Of a stretch of DNA of 64,000 bases, positions 49,069 through 59,586 are shown one piece after another. Position 1 is the stretch's first letter. Every line of letters starts with the position of its first letter. The stretch comes from Oryzibacter oryziterrae (GTDB lineage Bacteria > Pseudomonadota > Alphaproteobacteria > Rhizobiales > Pleomorphomonadaceae): assembly GCF_021864535.1 (NCBI RefSeq), contig NZ_JAKJIC010000005.1, positions 1 through 64,000 of the forward strand. Direction: 5' to 3'. A program made the translations under genes and the position numbers. Below the pieces are notes generated by a model. The model was given only the letters and a program-made list of their open reading frames with translations, did no database searches and was not told where the DNA came from.

Positions 49069-49098
49069 CATATGCAGACACGACCGCGCGCCTGTCAA
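49069..49098 (-). promoter_or_regulatory. predicted promoter of the tyrA-like leader transcript
   Basis: On the minus strand the consensus TTGACA (49093-49098) is followed after 18 bp by CATATG (49069-49074). The start point would fall close to the leader ATG at 49063. The remaining gap to the nuclease gene (49099-49395) shows no gene or other clear signal. Confidence 0.5.
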
Positions 49099-49395
49099 GA
49101 ACTGCCCGCGATCCATCGCAAGGCACGGATGTTGCAACGCCCCCAGGGACTGGAGGCAGCGGCGACGGACGGCAGCGCATGCAGGAAGAGCACCGGCACA
49201 TTGACACCCCCCATGAAAAGCGCCCGATCAGCCGCCGAAAGCCGCCTTTTTCAGGCTCTCCTAACCAAGTTGCCAAGTAACCGGGCCGCAAGCTCAAACC
49301 GCTACATTTCGGTCACAAAAACTCGTCATTGCAGTGCAACAATTATGCGATGGTGGCCGCACCGGCTGAAGATCAGGCAGGAAGGATAACAGCGT

Positions 49396-50466
49396 ATGGC
49401 CGACAGCGAACTCGTAGCAGGCACCGCACGACCAGCAAACGGCCTGTTGCGCGTCTTGCAGATCGTCCGCAGGCTGACCGCCTGGGCGCCGCTGGATCCG
49501 CTCTTGGGCCTGTTGAGCCTGGGCACGCTCGCCTGGCTCAATGCCGAAAACTTGCGCATTGGCGACATGATCGCCTTCTTCATGCCCTTGATGTTCTACG
49601 CAAGCCTTGTCGCGTTGATCGCCGCGCTGTCCGAGCCACGCCGCCTGCGCATCCTTGTGGCGCTGGGGCTCGCGCTCGCAAACGGCTGGCCGCTTCTCGC
49701 GCCAGCACCGCAGGCCGCAGCGACTGCCAACGGCCCCGAACTGACGGTCGCCACAAGCAATGTGCTGGCAAACCGCTACGACTATACCTCGCTCGTCAAC
49801 TGGAGCACCGGTTCAGGCATTGATGTCCTCGGCCAGCAGGAAGTCAACGCGTCGGAACTTGCCAAGTTCGCAGCCATCAGGTCGCATTTCCCGTCAACCC
49901 CCGCCGACAGCCTCCTGGGCCGCAACCCGGAGGTCACCGCGTGGACCGGCTGGCAGATCCTGACGGCCACGCGGGTCGGAGGCACCGGTCCTGCCCCGTT
50001 CGGGGTTTGGGGCGGACAGGCCTTGCGCCTGGCGCTCGCCCCTCCGAGTGCCGCCGCTTCCGCCCGTCCTGCGGTAATCGTCTACGTGGTGCATCCGGCC
50101 TCGCCGCATACCGAGGTCCAGTGGGACTTCCGCAACGTCTATCTTGAAGCCTTGGGCAAGGCCATTGCCGCGGAGCCGCCGGGCGTGCCGATCATCTGCA
50201 TGGGCGATTTCAACACCCCCGTCTGGTCGCCCTTCTTCAAGCGCTTTGTCGCCGAGACCGGCCTGGTCGATGCCTCGGGCACACACTGGCCCGCGACCAC
50301 CCGCTTCTTCCGCGAACTGGATGCCCCGACCTTTTTCGGCGCCCCGGTTGACCACATCCTGGTCTCACCAAGCATCGAGGTTAAGCGCTTCGAGGTCGGC
50401 CCCGACATCGGCTCCGACCATCTGCCGCTGATCGCCAATCTGCGTCTGCCCAAGGTCGTGGGTTAG
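49396..50466 (+). CDS. membrane-anchored endonuclease/exonuclease/phosphatase (EEP) family protein
   Basis: A 356-residue protein with two or three N-terminal transmembrane helices (within residues about 30-115, such as MIAFFMPLMFYASLVALIAAL and LVALGLALANGWPLLAPA) and a periplasmic EEP domain. The catalytic signatures are TVATSNVLA, LGQQEVNASE, VVHPASPH, MGDFNTPVWSPFFKRF and the terminal GSDHLPLIANL with Asp-His. The superfamily includes nucleases and phosphodiesterases; the membrane-tethered type is often annotated as an uncharacterised hydrolase. Monocistronic. Confidence 0.87.
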   Translation: MADSELVAGTARPANGLLRVLQIVRRLTAWAPLDPLLGLLSLGTLAWLNAENLRIGDMIAFFMPLMFYASLVALIAALSEPRRLRILVALGLALANGWPLLAPAPQAAATANGPELTVATSNVLANRYDYTSLVNWSTGSGIDVLGQQEVNASELAKFAAIRSHFPSTPADSLLGRNPEVTAWTGWQILTATRVGGTGPAPFGVWGGQALRLALAPPSAAASARPAVIVYVVHPASPHTEVQWDFRNVYLEALGKAIAAEPPGVPIICMGDFNTPVWSPFFKRFVAETGLVDASGTHWPATTRFFRELDAPTFFGAPVDHILVSPSIEVKRFEVGPDIGSDHLPLIANLRLPKVVG

Positions 50467-50489
50467 GCGCCGCCCCGGCCGAGCGGACA

Positions 50490-50520
50490 ACAAAAAACCC
50501 CGAAGCTTTCGCCTCGGGGT
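50490..50520 (-). terminator. terminator of the atpHAGDC operon
   Basis: On the minus strand ACCCCGA pairs with TCGGGGT around a 10-base loop and is followed by six T. It lies 30 bp after the atpC stop codon and also separates it from the convergent EEP gene. Confidence 0.9.
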
Positions 50521-50551
50521 CCGCAACTTGCAAACGGCCTCAACCGACAAA

Positions 50552-50944
50552 TCAGGCGGCGCTCAGCACGGCCTTGACGACTTCGAGAGCCGCCACGGCC
50601 TTGTCCTTGGCCTCAGGCGTCTTGGCCGCAGCCACGTCGTCTTCCGCCAGCTTGATCTCGGACGCCACCACTTCCGGCTTCAGATCGGCGGCGTTGATCG
50701 CCTTCTCCGCCAGCACCGTCAGACCGTTGATGCCCACGTCGGCAAAGCCGCCGCGCACATAGATCTTGTCCGTCCCGGCACCCGACTTCACGGTGATCAT
50801 CCCGGTCTTCAGCGTCGACAGCACCGGCGAATGACCGGCGAGCACGCCGAAATCGCCTTCCGTGCCGGGGAGGTCCACCTGTTCCACGTCGGCGGACAGG
50901 ACGAGACGCTCGGGGCTGACGAGTTCGAACTTGAAGGTAGCCAT
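50552..50944 (-). CDS. atpC: ATP synthase F1 subunit epsilon
   Basis: A 130-residue subunit of the central stalk, with the beta-sandwich FKFELVSPERLVLSADVEQVDLPGTEGDFGVLAGHSPVLSTLKTG and a C-terminal helical part rich in Ala/Glu/Lys. It couples rotation and inhibits ATP hydrolysis. It is the last gene of the operon, separated from atpD by an unusually long 185-bp gap with a strong hairpin. Confidence 0.97.
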   Translation of the reverse strand: MATFKFELVSPERLVLSADVEQVDLPGTEGDFGVLAGHSPVLSTLKTGMITVKSGAGTDKIYVRGGFADVGINGLTVLAEKAINAADLKPEVVASEIKLAEDDVAAAKTPEAKDKAVAALEVVKAVLSAA

Positions 50945-51091
50945 CGATCGGCGCTCCCAGGGGGCTTACCGCTGGGACCATCCGGCCCCAGGACAAGCAA
51001 ACACATTGCATCCGGACACCGAACTCCAACCGAACGAGCGATCGAACCGGTATCCAACCACCCACCGAACGGCGGGCCTAGCGGGAAATCG

Positions 51092-51117
51092 CGGAGCGGC
51101 GGCGAGCCGCCGCTCCG
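51092..51117. other. strong GC hairpin between atpD and atpC
   Basis: Twelve-base arms, CGGAGCGGCGGC and GCCGCCGCTCCG, are separated by only two bases, giving a very stable stem just after the atpD stop codon. There is no U-run, so full termination is unlikely; partial termination or protection of the upstream mRNA would adjust epsilon levels relative to beta. Confidence 0.6.
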
Positions 51118-51129
51118 TCAAAGTCAGGA

Positions 51130-53468
<2,339 letters not shown>

Positions 53469-53549
53469 GTCGGCTCCTGCCCGTCAACCACGGGCCGCAG
53501 GGTGACAAAGGCGCGGCGCAAGGAAACCCCAGCGCCGCACGCGGCGTTA

Positions 53550-55079
53550 TCAGGCGAAGGTCTTGGCGAAGGCCGTGATGGCGTCCTTCAGCTTGCCCTT
53601 GAGCGCATCCGAAATCTGCTTCTCGGCCCAGATGGAGTCGAGAATGTCGGCATGCTTCTCGCGCAGGAAGCGCAGCAGACCGTCTTCGAAAGCACGCACC
53701 TTGCCCACCGGAAGCGGGTCGAGGAAGCCGTTCACGCCGGCGAAGATCACCGCGACCTGCTCCTGCGTCTTGAGCGGGGAGAACTGCGGCTGCTTCAGCA
53801 GCTCGACGAGGCGGGCGCCGCGGTTGAGCAGCTTCTGCGTGGCAGCGTCGAGGTCCGAACCGAACTGGGCGAAGGCGGCCATTTCACGATACTGGGCGAG
53901 CTCGCCCTTGATCGTACCGGCAACCTGCTTCATCGCCTTGATCTGGGCGGCCGAGCCGACGCGCGACACCGACAGACCGACGTTCACGGCCGGGCGGATG
54001 CCCTGGAAGAACAGGTTGGTCTCGAGGAAGATCTGGCCGTCGGTGATCGAGATCACGTTGGTCGGGATATAGGCCGACACGTCGTTGGCCTGCGTCTCGA
54101 TGACCGGCAGGGCGGTGAGCGAACCGAGGCCGTTGTCCTCGTTCAGCTTGGCCGCGCGCTCCAGCAGACGGGAGTGCAGGTAGAACACGTCGCCCGGATA
54201 GGCTTCACGTCCCGGCGGACGACGCAGCAGCAGCGACATCTGACGGTAGGCAACGGCCTGCTTGGACAGGTCGTCATAGGCGATCAGGGCATGCATGCCG
54301 TTGTCGCGGAAGAACTCGCCCATGGCGCAGCCGGTGAAGGGCGCAATGAACTGCATCGGCGCCGGGTCCGACGCGGTGGCGGCGACGACGATCGAGTACT
54401 GCAGGGCACCGGCGTCTTCCAGCTTCTTCACGAACTGGGCGACGGTGGAGCGCTTCTGGCCGATGGCGACGTAGACGCAGTAGAGCTTCTGGCCCTCGTC
54501 CGTGCCCTCGTTGAGCGGCTTCTGGTTCAGGAAGGTGTCGAGAATGATCGCGGTCTTGCCGGTCTGGCGGTCACCGATGACCAGCTCGCGCTGACCACGG
54601 CCGATCGGGATCATGGCGTCGATCGACTTGATGCCGGTCGACATGGGCTCATGCACCGACTTGCGCGGGATGATGCCGGGGGCTTTCACGTCAACGCGGG
54701 CGCGCTTGTCGTACTGGATCGGACCCTTGCCGTCGATCGGATTGCCCAGACCGTCCACGACGCGGCCGAGCAGGCCCTTGCCCACGGGAACGTCCACGAT
54801 GGCGCCGGTGCGCTTGACGGTATCGCCTTCCTTGATGTCGCGGTCATTACCGAAGATAACGACACCGACATTGTCGGATTCAAGGTTGAGCGCCATGCCG
54901 CGGATGCCACCGGGGAACTCGACCATCTCGCCCGCCTGGACGTTGTCGAGACCGAAGACACGGGCAATGCCGTCACCAACGGACAGAACCTGGCCGACTT
55001 CAGAGACCTCGGCGTTCTGGCCGAAGTTCTTGATCTGCTCCTTAAGGATTGCGGAAATTTCCGCGGCGCGGATATCCAT
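53550..55079 (-). CDS. atpA: ATP synthase F1 subunit alpha
   Basis: A 509-residue regulatory/nucleotide-binding subunit with Walker [11 protein letters not shown], the opening [20 protein letters not shown], and the C-terminal helical domain. The atpH stop and atpA start overlap by 1 bp (TGATG type), so the two are coupled. Confidence 0.99.
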   Translation of the reverse strand: MDIRAAEISAILKEQIKNFGQNAEVSEVGQVLSVGDGIARVFGLDNVQAGEMVEFPGGIRGMALNLESDNVGVVIFGNDRDIKEGDTVKRTGAIVDVPVGKGLLGRVVDGLGNPIDGKGPIQYDKRARVDVKAPGIIPRKSVHEPMSTGIKSIDAMIPIGRGQRELVIGDRQTGKTAIILDTFLNQKPLNEGTDEGQKLYCVYVAIGQKRSTVAQFVKKLEDAGALQYSIVVAATASDPAPMQFIAPFTGCAMGEFFRDNGMHALIAYDDLSKQAVAYRQMSLLLRRPPGREAYPGDVFYLHSRLLERAAKLNEDNGLGSLTALPVIETQANDVSAYIPTNVISITDGQIFLETNLFFQGIRPAVNVGLSVSRVGSAAQIKAMKQVAGTIKGELAQYREMAAFAQFGSDLDAATQKLLNRGARLVELLKQPQFSPLKTQEQVAVIFAGVNGFLDPLPVGKVRAFEDGLLRFLREKHADILDSIWAEKQISDALKGKLKDAITAFAKTFA

Positions 55080-55639
55080 CAGCCGACCTCTTTCAGTGCA
55101 ATCTTGAGTGCATCGAGTTTAGTTTTCAGGGACGTGTCGATCATGCGCGAGCCCACCTTCACGACGAGACCGCCGATCAGGGAGGCATCAACGCGCGCGT
55201 TGACACGGATGTTCTTGCCCGTGACGTCCTTCAGCGCGGCCTTGACGTCTTCCAGCTGAGCGGATGACAGCGGCACAGCCGAAACGATGTCCGCGCCAAG
55301 TTCGCCGCGCAGAACGGCCAACTGGGCGCGATAGCCGCGGAACATGTCCGCGATCACGAAGAGACGACGGTTGCGAGCCACGAGCTTGATGAAATTGCCG
55401 ACGAGCCCGCCAATGCCGGACTTGTCGAGCAGAGCGGTGATTGCGCGGAGCTGCTCTTCCGTGGAGAAGACCTGCGAGCGGATCAGACGCTTGAGATCGG
55501 CGCTCTCCGCGAGGAAGGCATCGAAGCGGTCGAGATCGGCAGCGACAGCATCAAGCTGGTCGGCCTCTTTCGCCAATTCGAACAGAGCCGTCGCATATCT
55601 CTCTGCGACGCCAAAGACGACCGTTTCCGTATCGCTCAC
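55079..55639 (-). CDS. atpH: ATP synthase F1 subunit delta
   Basis: A 186-residue stator subunit linking F1 to the peripheral stalk. Core: [42 protein letters not shown]...[30 protein letters not shown] 55639 is chosen because GAGGGGG lies about 9 bp upstream and homologues start there; an in-frame ATG at 55681 would add 14 unconserved residues. First gene of the F1 operon; the F0 genes are not in the window, as usual in alphaproteobacteria. Confidence 0.96.
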   Translation of the reverse strand: MSDTETVVFGVAERYATALFELAKEADQLDAVAADLDRFDAFLAESADLKRLIRSQVFSTEEQLRAITALLDKSGIGGLVGNFIKLVARNRRLFVIADMFRGYRAQLAVLRGELGADIVSAVPLSSAQLEDVKAALKDVTGKNIRVNARVDASLIGGLVVKVGSRMIDTSLKTKLDALKIALKEVG

Positions 55640-55764
55640 GAAGGGAACCCCCTCTCGGCACAAGCCGCCCCAAAAGTCCAATTCTGTTGAACTCTTTGAA
55701 TCAACTCGTGAATTTCAATGAAATAGCGAGGGCCCATCCTGTACCCCCACCGCGAATTTCGCCC

Positions 55765-55793
55765 CGTCTAGCATAAGCTTCCGGACTGCGCAA
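55765..55793 (-). promoter_or_regulatory. candidate promoter of atpHAGDC
   Basis: On the minus strand TTGCGC (55788-55793) and TAGACG (55765-55770) are 17 bp apart, about 130 bp upstream of atpH, in the 278-bp gap behind priA. The match is moderate. Confidence 0.3.
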
Positions 55794-55917
55794 CTCATTC
55801 GCTCGATTCAAGAAAAGGCTCCGAATAGGCAGATTTGCAGATGCCGGTGAGGGACGTCTTGAGGCCGCGCTTGCGGGATCCTCCGTAAGTAGGACCATAG
55901 CGAGGCACTTGATCGTT

Positions 55918-58158
55918 TTAGAGGAAGCTTTGGGGGTCTATATCCACGTAAACTTCAACCCCTCCTGTTGGCTTCGGCGCCGCAGCAATCCAGGATCGCA
56001 TATAGGCCGAAAGGTCGGTTTCCCGCCCCGTATGCACCAAAAGTCTAAAGCGGTGCCGCCCCCTGACGACGGCGATCGCCGCTTCCGCCGGCCCGAGCAC
56101 TTCAATGGCGGCATCGTGGGGCGCCGCCTGCGCCAGCGCACGCGCATGATCCTCGGCCCGTGCCCGGTCGGGCCCCGACACGATCACCGCCGCCAGCCGT
56201 CCGAAGGGGGGCATGCGGGCTGCCTCGCGCTCCCTGAGCTCGGTGGCATAGAAGCGCTCGGGGTCGCCCGACACCAAGGCACCGATCACCGGCGTATCGG
56301 GATTATAGGTCTGCAGGATGCCGATCCCCTTGCCCATCACACGGCCGGCGCGGCCGGTCACCTGCGCCAGCAGCTGGAAGGTTCGCTCGGCCGCCCTGAG
56401 GTCGCCCTGCGACAGACCGAGATCGGCATCCACCACGCCCACCAGGGTCAGCTTGGGGAAGTTGTGTCCCTTGGCCACCATCTGCGTGCCCACGACGATG
56501 TCGCATTCGCCGCGCGCCACCGCCTCGAACTCGGCCTTGAGCCGCTGGATGCCGCCGCCGGTGTCCGACGACAGCACCACGGTCCGCCGCTCGGGCAGGA
56601 GCGTCTGGAGCTCCTCGGCAATGCGCTCCACACCCGGTCCGCAGGCGGTGAGGCTGTCAAACGTCCCGCAGGACGGACAGGCTTCCGGGCGCGGCGCCGT
56701 ATGGCCGCAATGGTGGCACACCAGACGGCCGCGGAACCGATGCTCCACCAGCCAGGCCGAACATTCCGGACACTGGAAGCGAAAGCCGCAGGACCGGCAC
56801 AGCGTCAGCGGCGCATAGCCGCGCCGGTTGAGAAACAGCATGGCCTGTTCGCCACGCTCGGTCGTCTGCGCAATGGCCGCCAGCAACCCCGGCGCCAGGA
56901 AGCGACCACGCGGGGGCCCCGCCTTGCGCATGTCGATCACGTGGAGCTGCGGCAAATCGCGTCCGGTGGCGCGCTGGGTCAGCACGAGATGCCGATAGCG
57001 GCCGCGCTCCACATTGACCCGGCTTTCCAGCGACGGCGTCGCCGACGCGAGGATCACCGGGATCTTCTCGAGATGCCCGCGCACCACCGCCATGTCGCGC
57101 GCATGGTAATTAGCCCATTCTTCCTGCTTGTAGGCGCCGTCATGTTCCTCGTCGACCACGATCAGCCCGAGATCGCGGAACGGCAGGAACAGCGCCGAGC
57201 GTGCCCCCACCACCACGCGCGCTTCGCCGGTTGCCACCGCCCGCCAGGCCCGCGCCCGCATGCGCGGCGACACATCGGAATGCCATTCGGCGGGCAAAGC
57301 CCCGAAGCGCTCGGAGAAGCGTTCGAGAAAGGCCTTGGTCAGCGCGATCTCGGGGACGAGGATCAGCGCCTGCCGTCCGACCCGCAGGCAGTCGGCAACC
57401 GCCTCCAGATACACTTCCGTCTTGCCCGAGCCGGTGACGCCATCGATCAGCGTTACTCCGCCTTCAGGCGCCACCTCGCGAATGCGCGCCACCGCCGCCG
57501 CCTGTTCGTCCGTGAGCGGCAGGGGATTGAAGCCCGGCTCCGGCGGGCGGAACGGCCGGCCCGGCGGCAGGTCCACTTCCGCAAGCGTCCCGCTCTCCAC
57601 TAGACCTTCCACCACCGACGCGCTGACACCCGCAGCGTTGGCAAGACCCGAGCGCGTCCAGGCCATGGCCCCATTGTCTTCAAGCAGTGCCAGCACCCGC
57701 CGCCGGGCATCGGTCAGGCGCTCGGGCGCCGGCCCCTGCCGCACCAGCCCGCGCAAGGGCGGTTCCGGCTCCAGCGCTTCAGGCGCGCGGATGGCCATGC
57801 GCATCACCATGCCACGCGGTGTCAATGTGTAGCGCGCCACCCAGTCGATGAAGTCCAGTTCCGCCCTGGGCAGCGGCGGCACATCGAAGGCCACCTCGAT
57901 CGGCCGGAGACGGTTGGACGACGAGGAGAGCTGCGGCGCTTCCCCCGTGACCACGCCCACCACCTTGCGCGGCCCGAGCGGCACCTGCACGATGCTGCCC
58001 GGCTGCACCTGCATCCCCCTGGGCACCCGATAGGAATAGCTTTCATCCAGCGCGACCGGCGTGACCACCTGCACGACATCGCCCCCGACAAGCGGCTCGG
58101 CGCCTTCGGGTGTTGGGAAGAGATCGGAGACGGAGGAGATCGACTTGGGGCTGCGCAT
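55918..58158 (-). CDS. priA: primosomal protein N' (replication restart helicase PriA)
   Basis: A 746-residue helicase that restarts stalled forks. It has an N-terminal DNA-binding domain (VVQVVTPVALDESYSYRVPRG), Walker A GVTGSGKTEVYLEA, DEEHD box (VVDEEHDGAYKQEEWANYHARDMAVVRG), a zinc-binding region with eight cysteines (CRSCGFRFQCPECSAW and CHHCGH, CPSCG), and helicase motifs V/VI (VGTQMVAKGHNFPKLTLV and QVTGRAGR). ATG 58158 is preferred over 58185 since the family begins near there. Confidence 0.96.
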   Translation of the reverse strand: MRSPKSISSVSDLFPTPEGAEPLVGGDVVQVVTPVALDESYSYRVPRGMQVQPGSIVQVPLGPRKVVGVVTGEAPQLSSSSNRLRPIEVAFDVPPLPRAELDFIDWVARYTLTPRGMVMRMAIRAPEALEPEPPLRGLVRQGPAPERLTDARRRVLALLEDNGAMAWTRSGLANAAGVSASVVEGLVESGTLAEVDLPPGRPFRPPEPGFNPLPLTDEQAAAVARIREVAPEGGVTLIDGVTGSGKTEVYLEAVADCLRVGRQALILVPEIALTKAFLERFSERFGALPAEWHSDVSPRMRARAWRAVATGEARVVVGARSALFLPFRDLGLIVVDEEHDGAYKQEEWANYHARDMAVVRGHLEKIPVILASATPSLESRVNVERGRYRHLVLTQRATGRDLPQLHVIDMRKAGPPRGRFLAPGLLAAIAQTTERGEQAMLFLNRRGYAPLTLCRSCGFRFQCPECSAWLVEHRFRGRLVCHHCGHTAPRPEACPSCGTFDSLTACGPGVERIAEELQTLLPERRTVVLSSDTGGGIQRLKAEFEAVARGECDIVVGTQMVAKGHNFPKLTLVGVVDADLGLSQGDLRAAERTFQLLAQVTGRAGRVMGKGIGILQTYNPDTPVIGALVSGDPERFYATELREREAARMPPFGRLAAVIVSGPDRARAEDHARALAQAAPHDAAIEVLGPAEAAIAVVRGRHRFRLLVHTGRETDLSAYMRSWIAAAPKPTGGVEVYVDIDPQSFL

Positions 58159-58226
58159 GGACCGATTCGCGATGACAAGGCTCAACTATACAGTATAAGG
58201 AAGCCCGCTGAGGCAATGGCAGGCCG

Positions 58227-59135
58227 ATGAATCGGGACGCCCGTCCGGCAAAGCTGCTAACCCCGGAAAGCGCCATGGCCCTGCCCGCCGTCATCGTCGT
58301 CTCCTCCTTCGTCGCCCGCGGCTCGGTCGGTGCCCGCGCCGCCTTCGCGCTGGAGCGTCTCGGTCACCGGGTGTGGACGCTGCCGACAGTCCTTCTCCCC
58401 TGGCATCCCGGCCACGGCCGTGCCCATCGCCACAACATCCCCGACGACCATTTCGCCGATCTTGCCGGCGACCTCGCCGGTGCCAGGTGGCTGAAGGAAG
58501 TCGGCGCCATCATGACCGGCTATTTCGCCTCCCCCGCCCAGGTCGAGGCCGCCGCCCGTCTGGTCGCCGCCGTCAAGGCCGCCAATCCCGCCGCGCTGCA
58601 CCTGTGCGATCCCGTGCTCGGCGACAACGGCAGTCTCTATGTGCCCGAGCCCGTCGCGATCGCCCAGCGCGATACGCTGCTGCCCATTGCCGACCTCGCA
58701 ACGCCCAACCGTTTCGAACTCGGCTGGCTGACCGGCCGCACCGTCGAGGACATGACGTCGCTCATCGAGGCCGCGCGGGTGCTCGGCCCGGCCGAAGTCG
58801 TCGTCACCTCCGCCCCGGCGGTGATGCGCGGCAAGATCGCCACCGCCCTTGTCAACGCGCGCGACACCCTGGTGGCGGAAAATCTTCTGGTCACAGGTGC
58901 CACCTCTGGCAGCGGTGATCTGTTTGCCGCCCTGTTCGTCGCCCGCAAGCTCGCGGGCGCTACGGCGGAAGCCGCCCTCGCGTCGGCCGCCGCCACCACG
59001 TTCGAGATCATCGCCCGCACCGCCAAGGCCGGCGGCGACGAACTCGATCTTGCCGCCGAACAGTTGGCCATCGTCAATCCCGTCGCATCCGTCGATATCA
59101 GGCGTTTTGCCGCCGCAAGGGCAAGGCCCGCCTGA
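58227..59135 (+). CDS. pdxY: pyridoxal kinase, PdxY type
   Basis: A ribokinase-superfamily kinase of up to 302 residues (286 if it starts at ATG 58275) that phosphorylates pyridoxal in the vitamin B6 salvage pathway. Landmarks are VIVVSSFVARGSVGARAAFALERLGHRVWTLPTVLLPWHPGHGR, the substrate loop LCDPVLGDNGSLYVPEP, TPNRFELGWLTG and the catalytic anion-hole Asp in TGATSGSGDLFAALFVARKL. The family call is firm, the exact vitamer specificity less so. Confidence 0.88.
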   Translation: MNRDARPAKLLTPESAMALPAVIVVSSFVARGSVGARAAFALERLGHRVWTLPTVLLPWHPGHGRAHRHNIPDDHFADLAGDLAGARWLKEVGAIMTGYFASPAQVEAAARLVAAVKAANPAALHLCDPVLGDNGSLYVPEPVAIAQRDTLLPIADLATPNRFELGWLTGRTVEDMTSLIEAARVLGPAEVVVTSAPAVMRGKIATALVNARDTLVAENLLVTGATSGSGDLFAALFVARKLAGATAEAALASAAATTFEIIARTAKAGGDELDLAAEQLAIVNPVASVDIRRFAAARARPA

Positions 59136-59142
59136 TCCCGCC

Positions 59143-59171
59143 TTGCTGATGCCGTGATCTGGAGCTAGCAT
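59143..59171 (+). promoter_or_regulatory. candidate promoter of the copper-related gene pair
   Basis: TTGCTG (59143-59148) and TAGCAT (59166-59171) are 17 bp apart. An inverted repeat GATGC...GCATC (59148-59152 and 59168-59172) spans the spacer, a layout like that of MerR-family activators such as CueR. No such regulator lies nearby. Low confidence. Confidence 0.25.
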
Positions 59172-59178
59172 CTCCATC

Positions 59179-59523
59179 ATGACGCGCTGGCTTGCGACCT
59201 TCTTTCTCGCTCTTGCCATGGCACTGACGCCGATCACGGCCTCCGTGGCCATGACGCATGATATGGCCGCACAGTCGGCGGTCGCCACCAAGGCAGCACT
59301 CAGCGTCCTCCACCACAAGGCCTCGGCCCCCTGCCACGGCAAGGCGGACAAGGTCGGCCATGATCACGCCACCGCCTGCTGCCCGGTCTGCACCGCCTGG
59401 CCCTCCTTCGCCCTCTCCTATCCCGAGCGGTCCACCGCCGGGGGATCCTTGCTGCAGTCTCGGCCCGGCCTCGCCCTCTCCGGCTTGACCGTAGCGCCAC
59501 CCGACGACCCGCCGCGCGTCTGA
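59179..59523 (+). CDS. small secreted Cys/His-rich protein, possibly copper-related
   Basis: A 114-residue protein with a signal peptide (first 24 residues, ending SVA) and a Cys/His-rich middle (CHGKADKVGHDHATACCPVC, with a His pair just upstream), followed by a Pro-rich tail. The cluster of four Cys and several His within about 25 residues suggests metal binding. I do not recognise a named family; it resembles small DUF2946-like proteins found near copper-resistance genes. It precedes a multicopper oxidase by 63 bp, so a copper role is the best guess. Confidence 0.6.
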   Translation: MTRWLATFFLALAMALTPITASVAMTHDMAAQSAVATKAALSVLHHKASAPCHGKADKVGHDHATACCPVCTAWPSFALSYPERSTAGGSLLQSRPGLALSGLTVAPPDDPPRV

Positions 59524-59586
59524 TTTTCCGTCCCTTGCATCGCCTCCCCACACCGGGAGCAAGCACACTCTCAACGGAAGATCATC

